Source: DATARH01 sp036268425
GTDB taxonomy: Bacteria > Pseudomonadota > Alphaproteobacteria > ATCC43930 > CGMCC-115725
Direction: 5' to 3'
DNA length: 64,000 nt
Assembly: GCA_036268425.1 (NCBI GenBank)
Contig: DATAUE010000057.1
Location: 62,001 to 126,000 of the forward strand
Shown here: piece after piece, positions 1 through 8,337 of the stretch
Layout: each line of letters opens with the position of its first letter
Numbering within the stretch: the first letter of the stretch is position 1
The notes under the pieces: generated by a model
What the model saw: the letters and a program-made list of their open reading frames with translations, nothing else
What the model was told of the DNA's origin: nothing
Databases searched by the model: none
Translations under genes and position numbers: made by a program

Positions 1-123
1 CGCGGCGGCGGCGCTGTCGCATTGCAGGCTGGTGAACTCGGCATGCAGTTCAAGCTGCTCTGCCAGCGACTGGCGCAGCGCCGCGTCGTCATCGACAATC
101 ATGATTTTGCGAAGATTGCGCAT
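1..123 (-). CDS. Response regulator receiver domain, N-terminal fragment (cut by window edge)
   Basis: Only 41 codons lie in the window. Reading leftward from the ATG at 123, the peptide contains KIMIVDDDAALRQSL, the first strand and acidic pocket of a CheY-like receiver domain, followed by AEQLELHAEF, a helix typical of alphaproteobacterial two-component regulators. The conserved phospho-acceptor Asp and any output domain lie outside the window, so the DNA-binding class cannot be named. The 234 bp upstream (124-357) hold no gene but include a perfect short dyad at 156-169. Confidence 0.8.
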   Translation of the reverse strand, partial: MRNLRKIMIVDDDAALRQSLAEQLELHAEFTSLQCDSAAAA

Positions 124-357
124 GCCGCTCCGGCCAGGAATTTACTCCCGCGCTTACACCTCCAGGTGTCGGCGGCTCGTCATTGTTCGCGCCGCGACAC
201 CAATGTCATCCCCGACAAATAGGGGGCGTCATCACGGCAATCGCAATTGTACCATATTTTGCGCCGCGTCCACACTCGTTGCGCATCTATTGCGCCCCCG
301 GAGACCTTGGGCTGGCGAGCAGCTTGGCGCTGCCAGTGGCCGGCTTCCCAACCGAGC
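124..357. other. Intergenic region upstream of the response regulator gene
   Basis: No supported gene. On the minus strand it is downstream of the cupin gene and upstream of the response regulator. A perfect dyad, ACACCT-CC-AGGTGT, lies at 156-169, 33 bp before the regulator start, where an operator or a short hairpin could sit. No convincing sigma-70 hexamer pair or T-tract terminator is visible. Confidence 0.4.
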
Positions 358-816
358 TTACTTTACTTCGGCAGGCGTCGAGGTGGCGGGGCCTTCGCCG
401 ACGATTTCGAGAACGGTGTCGCCGTCCTTGGCGCCGTCGTAATGCACCTGTTTGCCATAATGCGTGACATAGCTGCCGGCGGGCATCGGCACGGTGGCGC
501 CGGGATCGAACTTGGTGCCGGTACCGACCCACCAGGTGCCCGACAGCACCGTGATAAAACGATCGTTCGGGTGGAAATGCGGGTGGCTCATGTGCCCGGC
601 ATGCCAGCGCACCAGTACAATGTAGAGGCCGGGCTTTGCCGGGTCGCCGAGCAGCACGGCATTGTCGGCGCCGGCCGGGTTGGTCTTCCACGGGATCTGG
701 TCCGGCAGCTTGAAGGCGACAGCGGCCGGGTTGAGTTCCGTCGCGCCCGCGACACCGGACAGCGTGACTGCCATAATCATTCCCAGCAGAACCTGCCGGA
801 TCGCGCGACCGCTCAT
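358..816 (-). CDS. Secreted cupin-domain protein
   Basis: A 152-residue protein starting at the ATG at 816, which follows a strong AAAGGAGAGG ribosome site. Residues 1-25 form a Sec-type signal peptide with likely cleavage after GVAGA, so the protein is periplasmic or secreted. The rest is a single small cupin barrel: SHPHFHPNDRF supplies two or three metal-binding His residues, followed by VLSGTWWVGTG and a later YVTHYGKQVHYDG strand. The family binds a divalent metal, but the substrate cannot be inferred. The frame stays open far upstream, antisense to the transporter gene, but that part has no protein-like features. It is divergent from the nucleoside transporter with 51 bp between the starts. 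Confidence 0.8.
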   Translation of the reverse strand: MSGRAIRQVLLGMIMAVTLSGVAGATELNPAAVAFKLPDQIPWKTNPAGADNAVLLGDPAKPGLYIVLVRWHAGHMSHPHFHPNDRFITVLSGTWWVGTGTKFDPGATVPMPAGSYVTHYGKQVHYDGAKDGDTVLEIVGEGPATSTPAEVK

Positions 817-867
817 GCCCCTCTCCTTTATTCGATCTGCCTGGATACAAATTTTCCGGGCGGATAA

Positions 868-2151
868 TTGCCGGCGCAAGCCTGCGGCGCCATCCTGCCT
901 TATAGCGCCGCGGTGAGAGGGCTTCTTGGCATTGCTGTCTTGCTGTTGTTCGCCTGGGGGTTGAGCGAAGACCGGTTCCATGTGCCGTGGCGAGTCGTGT
1001 GGGTCGGGGTTGCGCTGCAATTCGCGCTGGCGCTGGTATTTCTGAAATTCCCACCGGCCGCGGCGATATTCCTGTTGCTCAATCGCGGCGTCGAGGCGCT
1101 GCAGAGCGCGACCGAGGCCGGCACCGGGTTTGTCTTTGGCTATCTTGGCGGTGGCGATCTGCCGTTCGCCGAAACGAAGCCGGGCGCCAGTTTTATCTTT
1201 GCCTTCCGCGCCTTGCCCCTGGTGCTGGTGATCAGTGCGCTGGCGACTTTGCTGTTTTACTGGGGAGTGCTGCAACGGATCGTTCAGGGGTTTGCGTGGG
1301 TGCTGCGGCGTTCGGTCGGGGTCGGCGGACCGCTCGGGCTGGGGGCGGCAGTGCATATTTTTGTCGGACACATCGAGGCGCCGCTGCTGATCCGTCCCTA
1401 TTTGCTGCGGCTGACCCGCGGCGAGTTGTTTGCGCTGATGAGTTGCGGCATGGCCGGCATCGCCGGCACGGTCATGGTGCTCTACGCGTCGATGATCGGC
1501 CCGGTTATCCCGGATGCGCTCGGCAATATCCTGATTGCCGCGGTGATCAGCACGCCGGCGGCCCTGGCGGTCGCGGCACTGATGGTGCCGTTTCAGCCGG
1601 ACCCGTCGCCCACTGCTGAACTGGTCATCGCCGATCCGCCGGTCAGCGCGATGGATGCGATCGCCAAGGGCACCAGCGACGGCATTGTCTTTCTGCTCAA
1701 CATCATCGCGATGCTGGTCGTGCTGGTGGCGTTGGTCAGTCTCACCAACAGCGCGCTCGGCTTGCTGCCCGATCTTGCGGGTGCGCCGATCACGTTGCAG
1801 CGGCTTGCGGCCTATGCGTTTCGGCCGGTCATGTGGCTGATCGGCATTCCAGCATCGGAAACCACAACTGCCGCGACCCTGATGGGCACCAAGACGGTGC
1901 TTAACGAGTTCATCGCCTATGTCGACCTGGCGCATCTGCCGGCCGAAGCGCTCAGCCCCCGCTCGCGCCTGATCATGACCTACGCGCTGTGCGGCTTTGC
2001 CAATTTCGGCAGCCTCGGCATCCTGATCGGCGGCATGGGGGCAATGGTGCCGGAGCGCCGCCCGGAGATCGTCACGCTGGGGCTGCGCGCCATCCTGTCG
2101 GGAACGCTCGCCACCTGTATGAGCGGCGCCGTCGTCGGCGTGCTCGCCTAG
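868..2151 (+). CDS. nupC: Concentrative nucleoside transporter (NupC/CNT family)
   Basis: Inner-membrane symporter for nucleosides. The protein of up to 427 residues is hydrophobic throughout and shows CNT hallmarks: an N-terminal LSEDRFHVPWR loop, the FVGHIEAPLLIRPYL segment of the substrate-binding hairpin, MGTKTVLNEFIAY, and the C-terminal GFANFGSLGILIGG motif. The TTG at 868 is the longest start. The in-frame GTG at 913 (VRGLLGIAVLL) aligns better with usual family N-termini but lacks a clear ribosome site, so the start is uncertain. The 3' end overlaps the convergent thioesterase gene by 4 bp. Specificity (H+ or Na+ coupling, purine or pyrimidine) cannot be read from the sequence. Confidence 0.9.
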   Translation: MPAQACGAILPYSAAVRGLLGIAVLLLFAWGLSEDRFHVPWRVVWVGVALQFALALVFLKFPPAAAIFLLLNRGVEALQSATEAGTGFVFGYLGGGDLPFAETKPGASFIFAFRALPLVLVISALATLLFYWGVLQRIVQGFAWVLRRSVGVGGPLGLGAAVHIFVGHIEAPLLIRPYLLRLTRGELFALMSCGMAGIAGTVMVLYASMIGPVIPDALGNILIAAVISTPAALAVAALMVPFQPDPSPTAELVIADPPVSAMDAIAKGTSDGIVFLLNIIAMLVVLVALVSLTNSALGLLPDLAGAPITLQRLAAYAFRPVMWLIGIPASETTTAATLMGTKTVLNEFIAYVDLAHLPAEALSPRSRLIMTYALCGFANFGSLGILIGGMGAMVPERRPEIVTLGLRAILSGTLATCMSGAVVGVLA

Positions 2152-3026
2152 ACCGTCACCGGCGCGGCGTCTTCGAGCGGCACCACCAGCGCGGTGGCGC
2201 GTTTGCGCACGTCGTCGGGCCATTTCGTCGGCCGCCGCGCGTCGAGGTCGAGGTTGACGCCGTATTGGCTGAGGCGCGCAACTTCGGAGCCGCTGCGCGG
2301 ATCAACCATGCGGTGCACAAAGCGCAGCGACGAATTGCCGAGATGCGCGATGCCGGTCTCGATCAGATACATCTCATCAAGCGCCAGCGATCCGGTGATC
2401 CGCAACGCCAGTTCGAACGTCGAGAACCCCCGGCGATTGGCGGCGAGATAGTCCGCATCCATCCCGATCGCCGCACCGGTCTGGACGCTGGAATCGGTAA
2501 AGCGATGCACCATCGCGGCCAGACCAAATCGGCCATCGACGCTGAGATCGGCCGGTTTGACCCGGCCGCGCGCGCTCGCGATGAACCCGTCAAGACGCGC
2601 GGGTTCGGGGCGTGGCTCCGAGGCGGGGCCGTCCCAATGCACAAACAGATCGCCGAGCGTGGAGCGCCGCTCGGTCGGGATCGCGCCGTGCGGCAGATCC
2701 CATAATTCGTCGATCCAGGTTACGGTCTCGCCGGTCGCCGAATTGATCACCCGGTGACCGAGCCGCAATACCCCGTCGATCCCCAGCCCGATCGGTGCGC
2801 TTTCGATGTGAAAGCTCGCGCCGGCGCGCAATTCCCGGACAAAGCGCACTTCATAGCGGCGCGAAAAACCGCCGCCGCGCAGAAATTCGCGCAACCCCAG
2901 GACCTCGGTGAGGCTGCGCTCGGCCTCGCCGAGCCGGTCGAAATAATAGGCGATCGTGAAATGCTCGGTGATGTCGCATTCCCACGCCGACACCGTTCCG
3001 CGATAGGTTTCGATCCACGCCGCCAT
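2148..3026 (-). CDS. Acyl-CoA thioesterase-like protein, double hot-dog fold
   Basis: A 292-residue protein that looks like two tandem 4HBT/hot-dog modules. Residues about 5-135 (ECDITEHFTIAYYFDRLGEAE, then RRYEVRFVRELRAGASFHIES) form the first, and residues about 150-285 (ADLSVDGRFGLAAMVHRF, then GFSTFELALRITGSL) the second. The D-x-x-x-H-x-x-x-x-Y-Y pattern near the N-terminus is the region that carries the catalytic acid in 4-hydroxybenzoyl-CoA-type thioesterases. Substrate unknown. It is the last gene of the minus-strand run that starts at petA, 44 bp after the amidohydrolase start region, and may be read from that operon or from its own promoter. Confidence 0.7.
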   Translation of the reverse strand: MAAWIETYRGTVSAWECDITEHFTIAYYFDRLGEAERSLTEVLGLREFLRGGGFSRRYEVRFVRELRAGASFHIESAPIGLGIDGVLRLGHRVINSATGETVTWIDELWDLPHGAIPTERRSTLGDLFVHWDGPASEPRPEPARLDGFIASARGRVKPADLSVDGRFGLAAMVHRFTDSSVQTGAAIGMDADYLAANRRGFSTFELALRITGSLALDEMYLIETGIAHLGNSSLRFVHRMVDPRSGSEVARLSQYGVNLDLDARRPTKWPDDVRKRATALVVPLEDAAPVTV

Positions 3027-3070
3027 GCCCGTTCAGCCCCCACCGTATGCTTCGACATGCGGCGTTGCGC

Positions 3071-4138
3071 TCAGCTTTTGATGTTGAGCAGCCGCGCCGC
3101 GGTTTCACCGAGCATTGCGATCCTGTCGGCATCGCTGAGGCCTGGCGTGTTCAGAATGTGGTCGACCGATGTCGTCGTCCACGGAAATGGATAATCCGTT
3201 CCCATGACGATCTGGTTGACGCCGACTTCGGCGATCAGATGGCGCAGGCCTTCGGAGGTAAATACCATCGAATCGTAATAAAGTTGCTTCAGATACTCCG
3301 TCGGCTTTTTCTTCAGTTCGCGGGTGCAGCGGGCCGGAAACGTGACGCAACCCTGATCCGATCGCGCCGCATAGGACGGGAGGTAGCCGCCGCCATGCGC
3401 GGCGCAGATTTTCACCGCGGGAAACGCATCGAGCGTGCCCTCGAAGATCAGGTGCGACAGCGCGAGCGTGGTTTCGAGCGGGTTGCCGATCACGTTTTCC
3501 AGGACGCCGTTGCCTTTGAGGCGTCCCGTCGCGCTGACCTCCGGGGTGCCTTGCGGGTGAATGAACACCAGGGCGCCGAGCTGTTCTGCCTTGGCCCAGA
3601 ACGGGTGGAATTTCGGGTTGGACAGTTCCTCGCCATTGACGCTGCCGCCGATCAGCGTGCCGCGCAGCCCCAGGCGCTTGACCGCATCTTCAAGCTGCGC
3701 CGCCGCCAATTCGGGATGCTGCAACGCGACCGATCCCAGGCCGACAAACCGGTCCGGCTGCTTGCCGCAGATCTCCGCGAGTTTTTCGTTCTGCAATTTG
3801 CAGATTTGCGCCGCGAGATCGTGCTCGGCCTTGTACCAGAAGACCGGGTTGATGCTCAGCGCCTCCATGTCGATGCCTTGCGCATCCATCGCGGCGATGC
3901 GGTCTTCCGACACGACGAGGCCCGGATTTGTCTCTTTGATCCCCATCAGAGCCGTCGCCTCGGGAATGTGGCAATGCGCGTGCACATCGACCGTGCGCAC
4001 CCGCTTGCCGTTGACGGTGACCTCGCGCCGGTGCGGCGGTGTTTGCGCATGGGCGGCGTGGTGCAAGCCGCATTCGGTAAAGACAAGCCCGGCCAACGCG
4101 CCGGCAAGGCCGCCCAGCAGATCACGCCTGTTGGTCAT
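3071..4138 (-). CDS. Tat-exported amidohydrolase (ACMSD-like metal-dependent hydrolase)
   Basis: A 355-residue protein. The ATG at 4138 is chosen because a GGGGAG ribosome site lies 6 bp upstream and the N-terminus MTNRRDLLGGLAGALAGLVF is a twin-arginine signal peptide; upstream in-frame ATGs would bury it. The mature part is an amidohydrolase-2 TIM barrel: VDVHAHCH provides the first metal-binding His pair, AAHGGGYLPSY a later His, and MGTDYPF the catalytic Asp. The family includes aminocarboxymuconate-semialdehyde decarboxylase and gamma-resorcylate decarboxylase. An exported member is unusual because most are cytoplasmic. Substrate unknown. Its position after mtnA suggests co-transcription, not necessarily a role in methylthioadenosine salvage. 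Confidence 0.8.
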   Translation of the reverse strand: MTNRRDLLGGLAGALAGLVFTECGLHHAAHAQTPPHRREVTVNGKRVRTVDVHAHCHIPEATALMGIKETNPGLVVSEDRIAAMDAQGIDMEALSINPVFWYKAEHDLAAQICKLQNEKLAEICGKQPDRFVGLGSVALQHPELAAAQLEDAVKRLGLRGTLIGGSVNGEELSNPKFHPFWAKAEQLGALVFIHPQGTPEVSATGRLKGNGVLENVIGNPLETTLALSHLIFEGTLDAFPAVKICAAHGGGYLPSYAARSDQGCVTFPARCTRELKKKPTEYLKQLYYDSMVFTSEGLRHLIAEVGVNQIVMGTDYPFPWTTTSVDHILNTPGLSDADRIAMLGETAARLLNIKS

Positions 4139-4203
4139 TTCGCTCCCCTGTGTTGTTGCATGAACGCGTTTGCCGCGTTTCATGGTTGGGACGGCCGGAT
4201 CGT

Positions 4204-5307
4204 TCAGGCCGCGTGCCGTCGTCGTTCCGGAAAAAGGCTGAGCAATCCGTCGCGTGATGCTGCGCACACGCCGCGCTCGGTAATGAGGGCGGAGACGAGG
4301 CGGGCCGGGGTCACGTCAAAGGCGAAATTCGCTGCCGGGCTATCCGCCGGGGTCAGCCGCACGTCGACCCGCTCGCCGGTATCGCTCCATCCGGCAATAT
4401 GGGTGACCTCGCGAGCGTCGCGCATTTCGATCGGGATCGCATCGCCGTCGTCGAGCGTCCAGTCGATGGTCGGCGAGGGCAGCGCAACGTAAAACGGCAC
4501 GCCGTTATCCTGCGCCGCCAATGCCTTCAGATAGGTGCCGATCTTGTTGGCGACATCGCCGCTGGCGGTGGTGCGGTCAGTGCCGACAAGACACAGATCG
4601 ATCCGGCCGCCGCGCATCAGGTGGCCGCCGGCATTATCGGCGATGACCGTGTGCGGTACGCCATGCTGCCCCAATTCCCAGGCCGTCAGGCTGGCGCCCT
4701 GATTGCGCGGCCGGGTTTCGTCGACCCAGACGTGCAGCGGGATGCCGGCGTCAAAGGCGCGGTAGACCGGGGCGAGGGCAGTGCCCCAATCGACCGTCGC
4801 GAGCCAGCCTGCGTTGCAATGCGTCAGGATCTCGACCGGGCCGGCATTTCCCTTGGCCGCAAGAGCGGTGTGGATCAGGTTGAGCCCGTGCTCGCCGATC
4901 GCCCGGTTGATCGCGACATCCTCGTCGGCAATCGCTTCGGCCCGCGCCATTGCTGCGGCAAACCGCCGTTCTGCCGGCAGCGCCGACAAGGCCTGTCGCA
5001 TTTCGGCCAGCGCCCAGGCGAGGTTGATTGCGGTGGGTCGGGTTGCCGCCAGCGTCGCGGCGGCATGATCGAGATGCGCGTCCGACGGATCGGCAGCGGC
5101 GGCGAGCGCCATGCCATAGGCGGCGGCGGCGCCGATCAACGGGGCGCCGCGCACCTGCATCGTGCGAATCGCCACGGCAGTGGCATCGAGGGTCGCGATC
5201 CGGGCGATGACCAGTTCGTGCGGCAACAGTCGCTGGTCGATGATCTCGACCGCGCCGCCGTCCGCCGCGCGCCAGATCGTGCGCATCGGGCGTCCGGCGA
5301 CCTTCAT
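4204..5307 (-). CDS. mtnA: S-methyl-5-thioribose-1-phosphate isomerase
   Basis: Catalyses the aldose-ketose isomerisation of methylthioribose-1-phosphate to methylthioribulose-1-phosphate in methionine salvage. The 367-residue length is normal for the family. Diagnostic segments are QVRGAPLIG, the catalytic Cys in THCNAGWLAT, DETRPRNQGASLTAWEL, DNAGGHLM and the catalytic Asp in VGTDRTTASGDVANKIGTY. It follows mtnP by 26 bp on the same strand, so the product of the phosphorylase is the substrate of this enzyme. No mtnB, mtnC or mtnD is present in the window. An alternative start at MRTIWRAADGG (seven codons later) is possible, since no strong ribosome site precedes the first ATG. Confidence 0.95.
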   Translation of the reverse strand: MKVAGRPMRTIWRAADGGAVEIIDQRLLPHELVIARIATLDATAVAIRTMQVRGAPLIGAAAAYGMALAAAADPSDAHLDHAAATLAATRPTAINLAWALAEMRQALSALPAERRFAAAMARAEAIADEDVAINRAIGEHGLNLIHTALAAKGNAGPVEILTHCNAGWLATVDWGTALAPVYRAFDAGIPLHVWVDETRPRNQGASLTAWELGQHGVPHTVIADNAGGHLMRGGRIDLCLVGTDRTTASGDVANKIGTYLKALAAQDNGVPFYVALPSPTIDWTLDDGDAIPIEMRDAREVTHIAGWSDTGERVDVRLTPADSPAANFAFDVTPARLVSALITERGVCAASRDGLLSLFPERRRHAA

Positions 5308-5334
5308 CGTGGGGCCGGCATGGCGAGATGAGGT

Positions 5335-6210
5335 TCAGCCGCCCAGCACACGCCCGGCCACCGCGTCGAGCCGCGCCAGCAATGTTGGATCGCGGCTTTC
5401 GGGGGCGGTGATCAGCGCGTGTTGCAGAGCGGTCTGGCAGCCTTGGCGGCACGGCCCGGCATGCGCGGCCAGAAGCGGGACGATTTCTCGCACCAAGCTC
5501 CGTGCGTTGGCGGCGTTGGCGTTGAGCACCGACAGGATCATTTCGACTGAAACCGCGTCATGGCCGGGGTGCCAGCAATCATAATCGGTCACCATCGCCA
5601 CCGTCGCGTAACAAATCTCGGCTTCGCGGGCGAGCTTGGCTTCGGGCATGTTGGTCATGCCGATTACGTCGCAGCCCCAGGCGCGGTATAGCTCGCTTTC
5701 GGCGAGCGTCGAGAATTGCGGCCCCTCCATGACGAGGTAGGTGCCACCGCGTTTGGCGGTGAACCCTGCCGCCGGCGCCGCGGCGGCAACGGCGTCGCCG
5801 ATCCGGCCGCAGACCGGATGCGCCATCGACACATGCGCGACGCAACCGGCGCCGAAAAAGCTTTTCTCGCGCGCAAAGGTGCGGTCGATAAACTGGTCGA
5901 TCACGACGAAATCGCCGGGCGCCAGATCCCCGCGCAGGCTGCCGACCGCCGACAGTGAGACGATGTCGGTAACGCCGCAGCGCTTCAGCGCATCGATATT
6001 GGCGCGGAAGTTGATCGCCGAGGGCGGCAGAACGTGGCCGCGTCCGTGCCGCGGCAGAAACACCACCGGCTGCCCGTCGAGCGTTCCGAAGCAGAATTCA
6101 TCCGACGTTGCGCCGAACGGGCTTTCGACGCGGCGCCACGCCACATCGGCGAGGCCGTCGACCTGATACAGGCCGCTGCCGCCGATGATGCCGATGACGG
6201 GGCTGGTCAG
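5335..6210 (-). CDS. mtnP: S-methyl-5'-thioadenosine phosphorylase, probable CTG start
   Basis: Splits methylthioadenosine with phosphate into adenine and methylthioribose-1-phosphate, the substrate of the adjacent mtnA product. Motifs include the phosphate loop VIGIIGGSGLYQ, LPRHGRGH, INFRANIDAL, LSAVGSL, TYLVMEGPQFST and MTNMPEAKLAREAEICYAT. The conserved first motif lies upstream of the first ATG/GTG/TTG in frame (GTG at 6144), and no such codon exists between 6144 and the in-frame stop at 6289-6291. The best start is therefore CTG at 6210, preceded by GGAG nine bases away, giving 291 residues, a normal family length. It starts 25 bp after the petC stop, inside a duplicated 13-mer. A sequencing or assembly error is the main alternative. 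Confidence 0.85.
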   Translation of the reverse strand: MTSPVIGIIGGSGLYQVDGLADVAWRRVESPFGATSDEFCFGTLDGQPVVFLPRHGRGHVLPPSAINFRANIDALKRCGVTDIVSLSAVGSLRGDLAPGDFVVIDQFIDRTFAREKSFFGAGCVAHVSMAHPVCGRIGDAVAAAAPAAGFTAKRGGTYLVMEGPQFSTLAESELYRAWGCDVIGMTNMPEAKLAREAEICYATVAMVTDYDCWHPGHDAVSVEMILSVLNANAANARSLVREIVPLLAAHAGPCRQGCQTALQHALITAPESRDPTLLARLDAVAGRVLGG

Positions 6211-6245
6211 TGGGGGCCGCTCCGTAACAGGGTGGTCAGTGGGGG
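6204..6245. repeat. Direct repeat of a 13-mer spanning the petC stop and mtnP start
   Basis: TGGTCAGTGGGGG occurs at 6204-6216 and again at 6233-6245, offset by 29 bp. On the minus strand the first transcribed copy carries the petC stop (CAC TGA) and the second carries the CTG that appears to start mtnP. The arrangement looks like a local duplication, or a recombination product, at the gene junction. Confidence 0.8.
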
Positions 6246-7012
6246 ATGCGGGCCCAGATCTTGCGCTTGGCAGCGTACAGCACCAGCGTCAGGATCAGCA
6301 GGAAGACGATGACCTTAAAGCCCATGCGGTGGCGTTGTTCGAGGCTTGGCTCAGCCGCCCAGCTAAGGAAGGTGACCACGTCATGCGCCATTTGCGGCAC
6401 TGTCGCCTGGGTCCCATCGGCGAATTTGACCTGATCCGCGCTAAGCGGCGGCGGCATCTTGATCTGATGACCGGCGAAGTACTCGTTGTAATAGGTGCCC
6501 TCGGTCATCTTGAAATTGGCCGGCGGGTCCTTGAAGCCGTTGAGGATCGCGTAGACGTAGTCGCCGTTGCCGTCGCGTGCCTTGGTAATCAGCGACAGGT
6601 CCGGCGGCAGGGCGCCGTTATTGGCAGCGCGGGCGGCGTTGTCATTGGCGAACGGCCCGGGGATCGGGTCGGACGGCCGGCCGGGGCGCTGGAACATCTC
6701 ACCCTGATCGTTCGGCCCGTCGGTCACCTGAGCCTGCGACGCGATGCCTTTGACCTGGTCCTCGCTGTAGCCGATGTCTTCGAGGTTGCGGAAATACAGA
6801 TGCTTCACCGGGTGACAGGCCGAGCACACTTCCTTGTAGACCTGAAACCCGCGCTGCAGCGCCGCCCGGTCGTAGGTGCCGAACACGCCATTGAACGACC
6901 AATCCTGTTTGGGCGGGGTCGGCGTCTCTTCCTGGGCGCGTGCCGGTACGGTGGCGGTGCCGAGCACAAGTAGGCAGGCGGCCAGCGCGGCCAACACATA
7001 TTGTCTGGGCAT
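6236..7012 (-). CDS. petC: Cytochrome c1 subunit of the bc1 complex
   Basis: Membrane-anchored c-type cytochrome that passes electrons from the Rieske centre to soluble cytochrome c. The 258-residue protein begins with a Sec signal (MPRQYVLAALAACLLVLG...ARA). The haem site is CSACHPVKHLYFR near residue 66, the axial Met is in the IKMPPPLS segment, and a C-terminal anchor helix (FKVIVFLLILTLVLYAAKRK) ends in RIPH. The ATG at 7012 starts 2 bp after the petB stop, so translation is coupled. Haem attachment needs the Ccm machinery, which is not in this window. Confidence 0.96.
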   Translation of the reverse strand: MPRQYVLAALAACLLVLGTATVPARAQEETPTPPKQDWSFNGVFGTYDRAALQRGFQVYKEVCSACHPVKHLYFRNLEDIGYSEDQVKGIASQAQVTDGPNDQGEMFQRPGRPSDPIPGPFANDNAARAANNGALPPDLSLITKARDGNGDYVYAILNGFKDPPANFKMTEGTYYNEYFAGHQIKMPPPLSADQVKFADGTQATVPQMAHDVVTFLSWAAEPSLEQRHRMGFKVIVFLLILTLVLYAAKRKIWARIPH

Positions 7013-7014
7013 CT

Positions 7015-8328
7015 TCAGTGCCTTTCCGTCGGGCCGGCGGCAGCCGCCCCGGCGCCGGCGCCCAGAACGGCGGCGCCGATGCTGATCGGCAGAGGCCGCG
7101 GCCGCTCGATTTTGCCGATCAGCGGTATCAGGATCAGGAAATGGAGGAAGTAGTAAAAGGTCGCGATCTGTCCGATCGTCACGATCGAGCCGCTGGGCGG
7201 GTTGTGCCCGACATAACCCAACACGAACACATCGATCAGCAGAAACCAGTAGACGATCTTGTAGATCGGCCGGAACCGCGCGCTGCGCACCCGCGACGTG
7301 TCGAGCCACGGCAGAACAAACAACAGCAGGATCGACGAGAACATCAGGATGACGCCGATCAGCTTGCCGGGAATGCCGAGGAAATCGAACGTGATCGACC
7401 GCAGGATCGCGTAGAACGGCAGGAAATACCATTCGGGCACGATGTCCGGCGGGGTCTGCAGCGGGTTGGCGGGAATATAGTTCTGCGCGTCACCCAGCGA
7501 ATTCGGCATGTAAAAGACGAAGATCGCAAAAATGATCAGGAACACCGACAACCCGAACATGTCCTTGATCGTGTAGTACGGGTGAAACGGGATCGAATCC
7601 TGCGGGCCGCGATGGTCGATGCCGAGCGGGTTGTTCGAGCCGTGCGTATGCAGTGCGATGATATGCAGCCCGACCACCGCGACGATCACAAACGGCAACA
7701 GGTAGTGCAGCGAAAAGAAGCGGTTGAGCGTCGGGTTGCCAACGGTAAATCCGCCCCACAGCAGGGTCACGATCTTGCTGCCGACAACCGGGATCGCCGA
7801 GAACAGGTTGGTGATGACGGTGGCGCCCCAATAGCTCATCTGGCCCCAGGGCAGCACATAGCCCATGAACGCCGTCGCCATCATCAACAGCAGGATCACG
7901 ACGCCCAGCATCCACAGCAATTCGCGCGGATATTTGTAGGAGCCGTAATAAAGCCCGCGGAAGATGTGGATATAGACCAGCACAAAAAACATCGAGGCGC
8001 CGTTCATATGGATATAGCGCAGCAGCCATCCATAATTCACGTCGCGCATCAGGCGTTCGACCGAGTCGAAAGCGAGATCGGCGTTTGGCGTGTAATGCAT
8101 CGCGAGAATGACGCCGGTCGCAATCATGATCACCAGCATGATCCCGGCCAGGGAGCCGAAATTCCACCAGTAGTTCAGATTGCGCGGTGTCGGATACTCG
8201 TTCAGTTCGTGCTGCAGAGCGGCGACGAACGGCAGGCGGTAATCCACCCAGCGAATGATCCGCCCGGTGCGAGTATTCGATGTGAGAATGGAAGCGCCTC
8301 CAGCGGCGCCAGTCGGTGGTGCGGCCAT
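7015..8328 (-). CDS. petB: Cytochrome b subunit of the bc1 complex
   Basis: Multi-span membrane subunit carrying the low- and high-potential b haems and the Qo and Qi quinone sites. At 437 residues it is full length. Visible landmarks are the paired haem-ligand helices (VILAMHYTP with VLVYIHIFRGLYYG, and SLHYLLPFVIVAVVGLHIIALH), the Qo-site segment LPWGQMSYWGATVITNL, and the conserved PEWYFLPFYAILRS loop. The N-terminal 25 residues are Gly/Ala/Thr-rich and poorly conserved. It sits between petA (9 bp gap) and petC (2 bp gap) in an ordinary alphaproteobacterial operon. Confidence 0.97.
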   Translation of the reverse strand: MAAPPTGAAGGASILTSNTRTGRIIRWVDYRLPFVAALQHELNEYPTPRNLNYWWNFGSLAGIMLVIMIATGVILAMHYTPNADLAFDSVERLMRDVNYGWLLRYIHMNGASMFFVLVYIHIFRGLYYGSYKYPRELLWMLGVVILLLMMATAFMGYVLPWGQMSYWGATVITNLFSAIPVVGSKIVTLLWGGFTVGNPTLNRFFSLHYLLPFVIVAVVGLHIIALHTHGSNNPLGIDHRGPQDSIPFHPYYTIKDMFGLSVFLIIFAIFVFYMPNSLGDAQNYIPANPLQTPPDIVPEWYFLPFYAILRSITFDFLGIPGKLIGVILMFSSILLLFVLPWLDTSRVRSARFRPIYKIVYWFLLIDVFVLGYVGHNPPSGSIVTIGQIATFYYFLHFLILIPLIGKIERPRPLPISIGAAVLGAGAGAAAAGPTERH

Positions 8329-8337
8329 GCGCGCTTC

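Noticed and set aside
817..2223. Long upstream extension of the cupin frame on the minus strand
   Set aside because: The extension is antisense to the nucleoside transporter and has no signal peptide or domain; the real start at 816 has a strong ribosome site.
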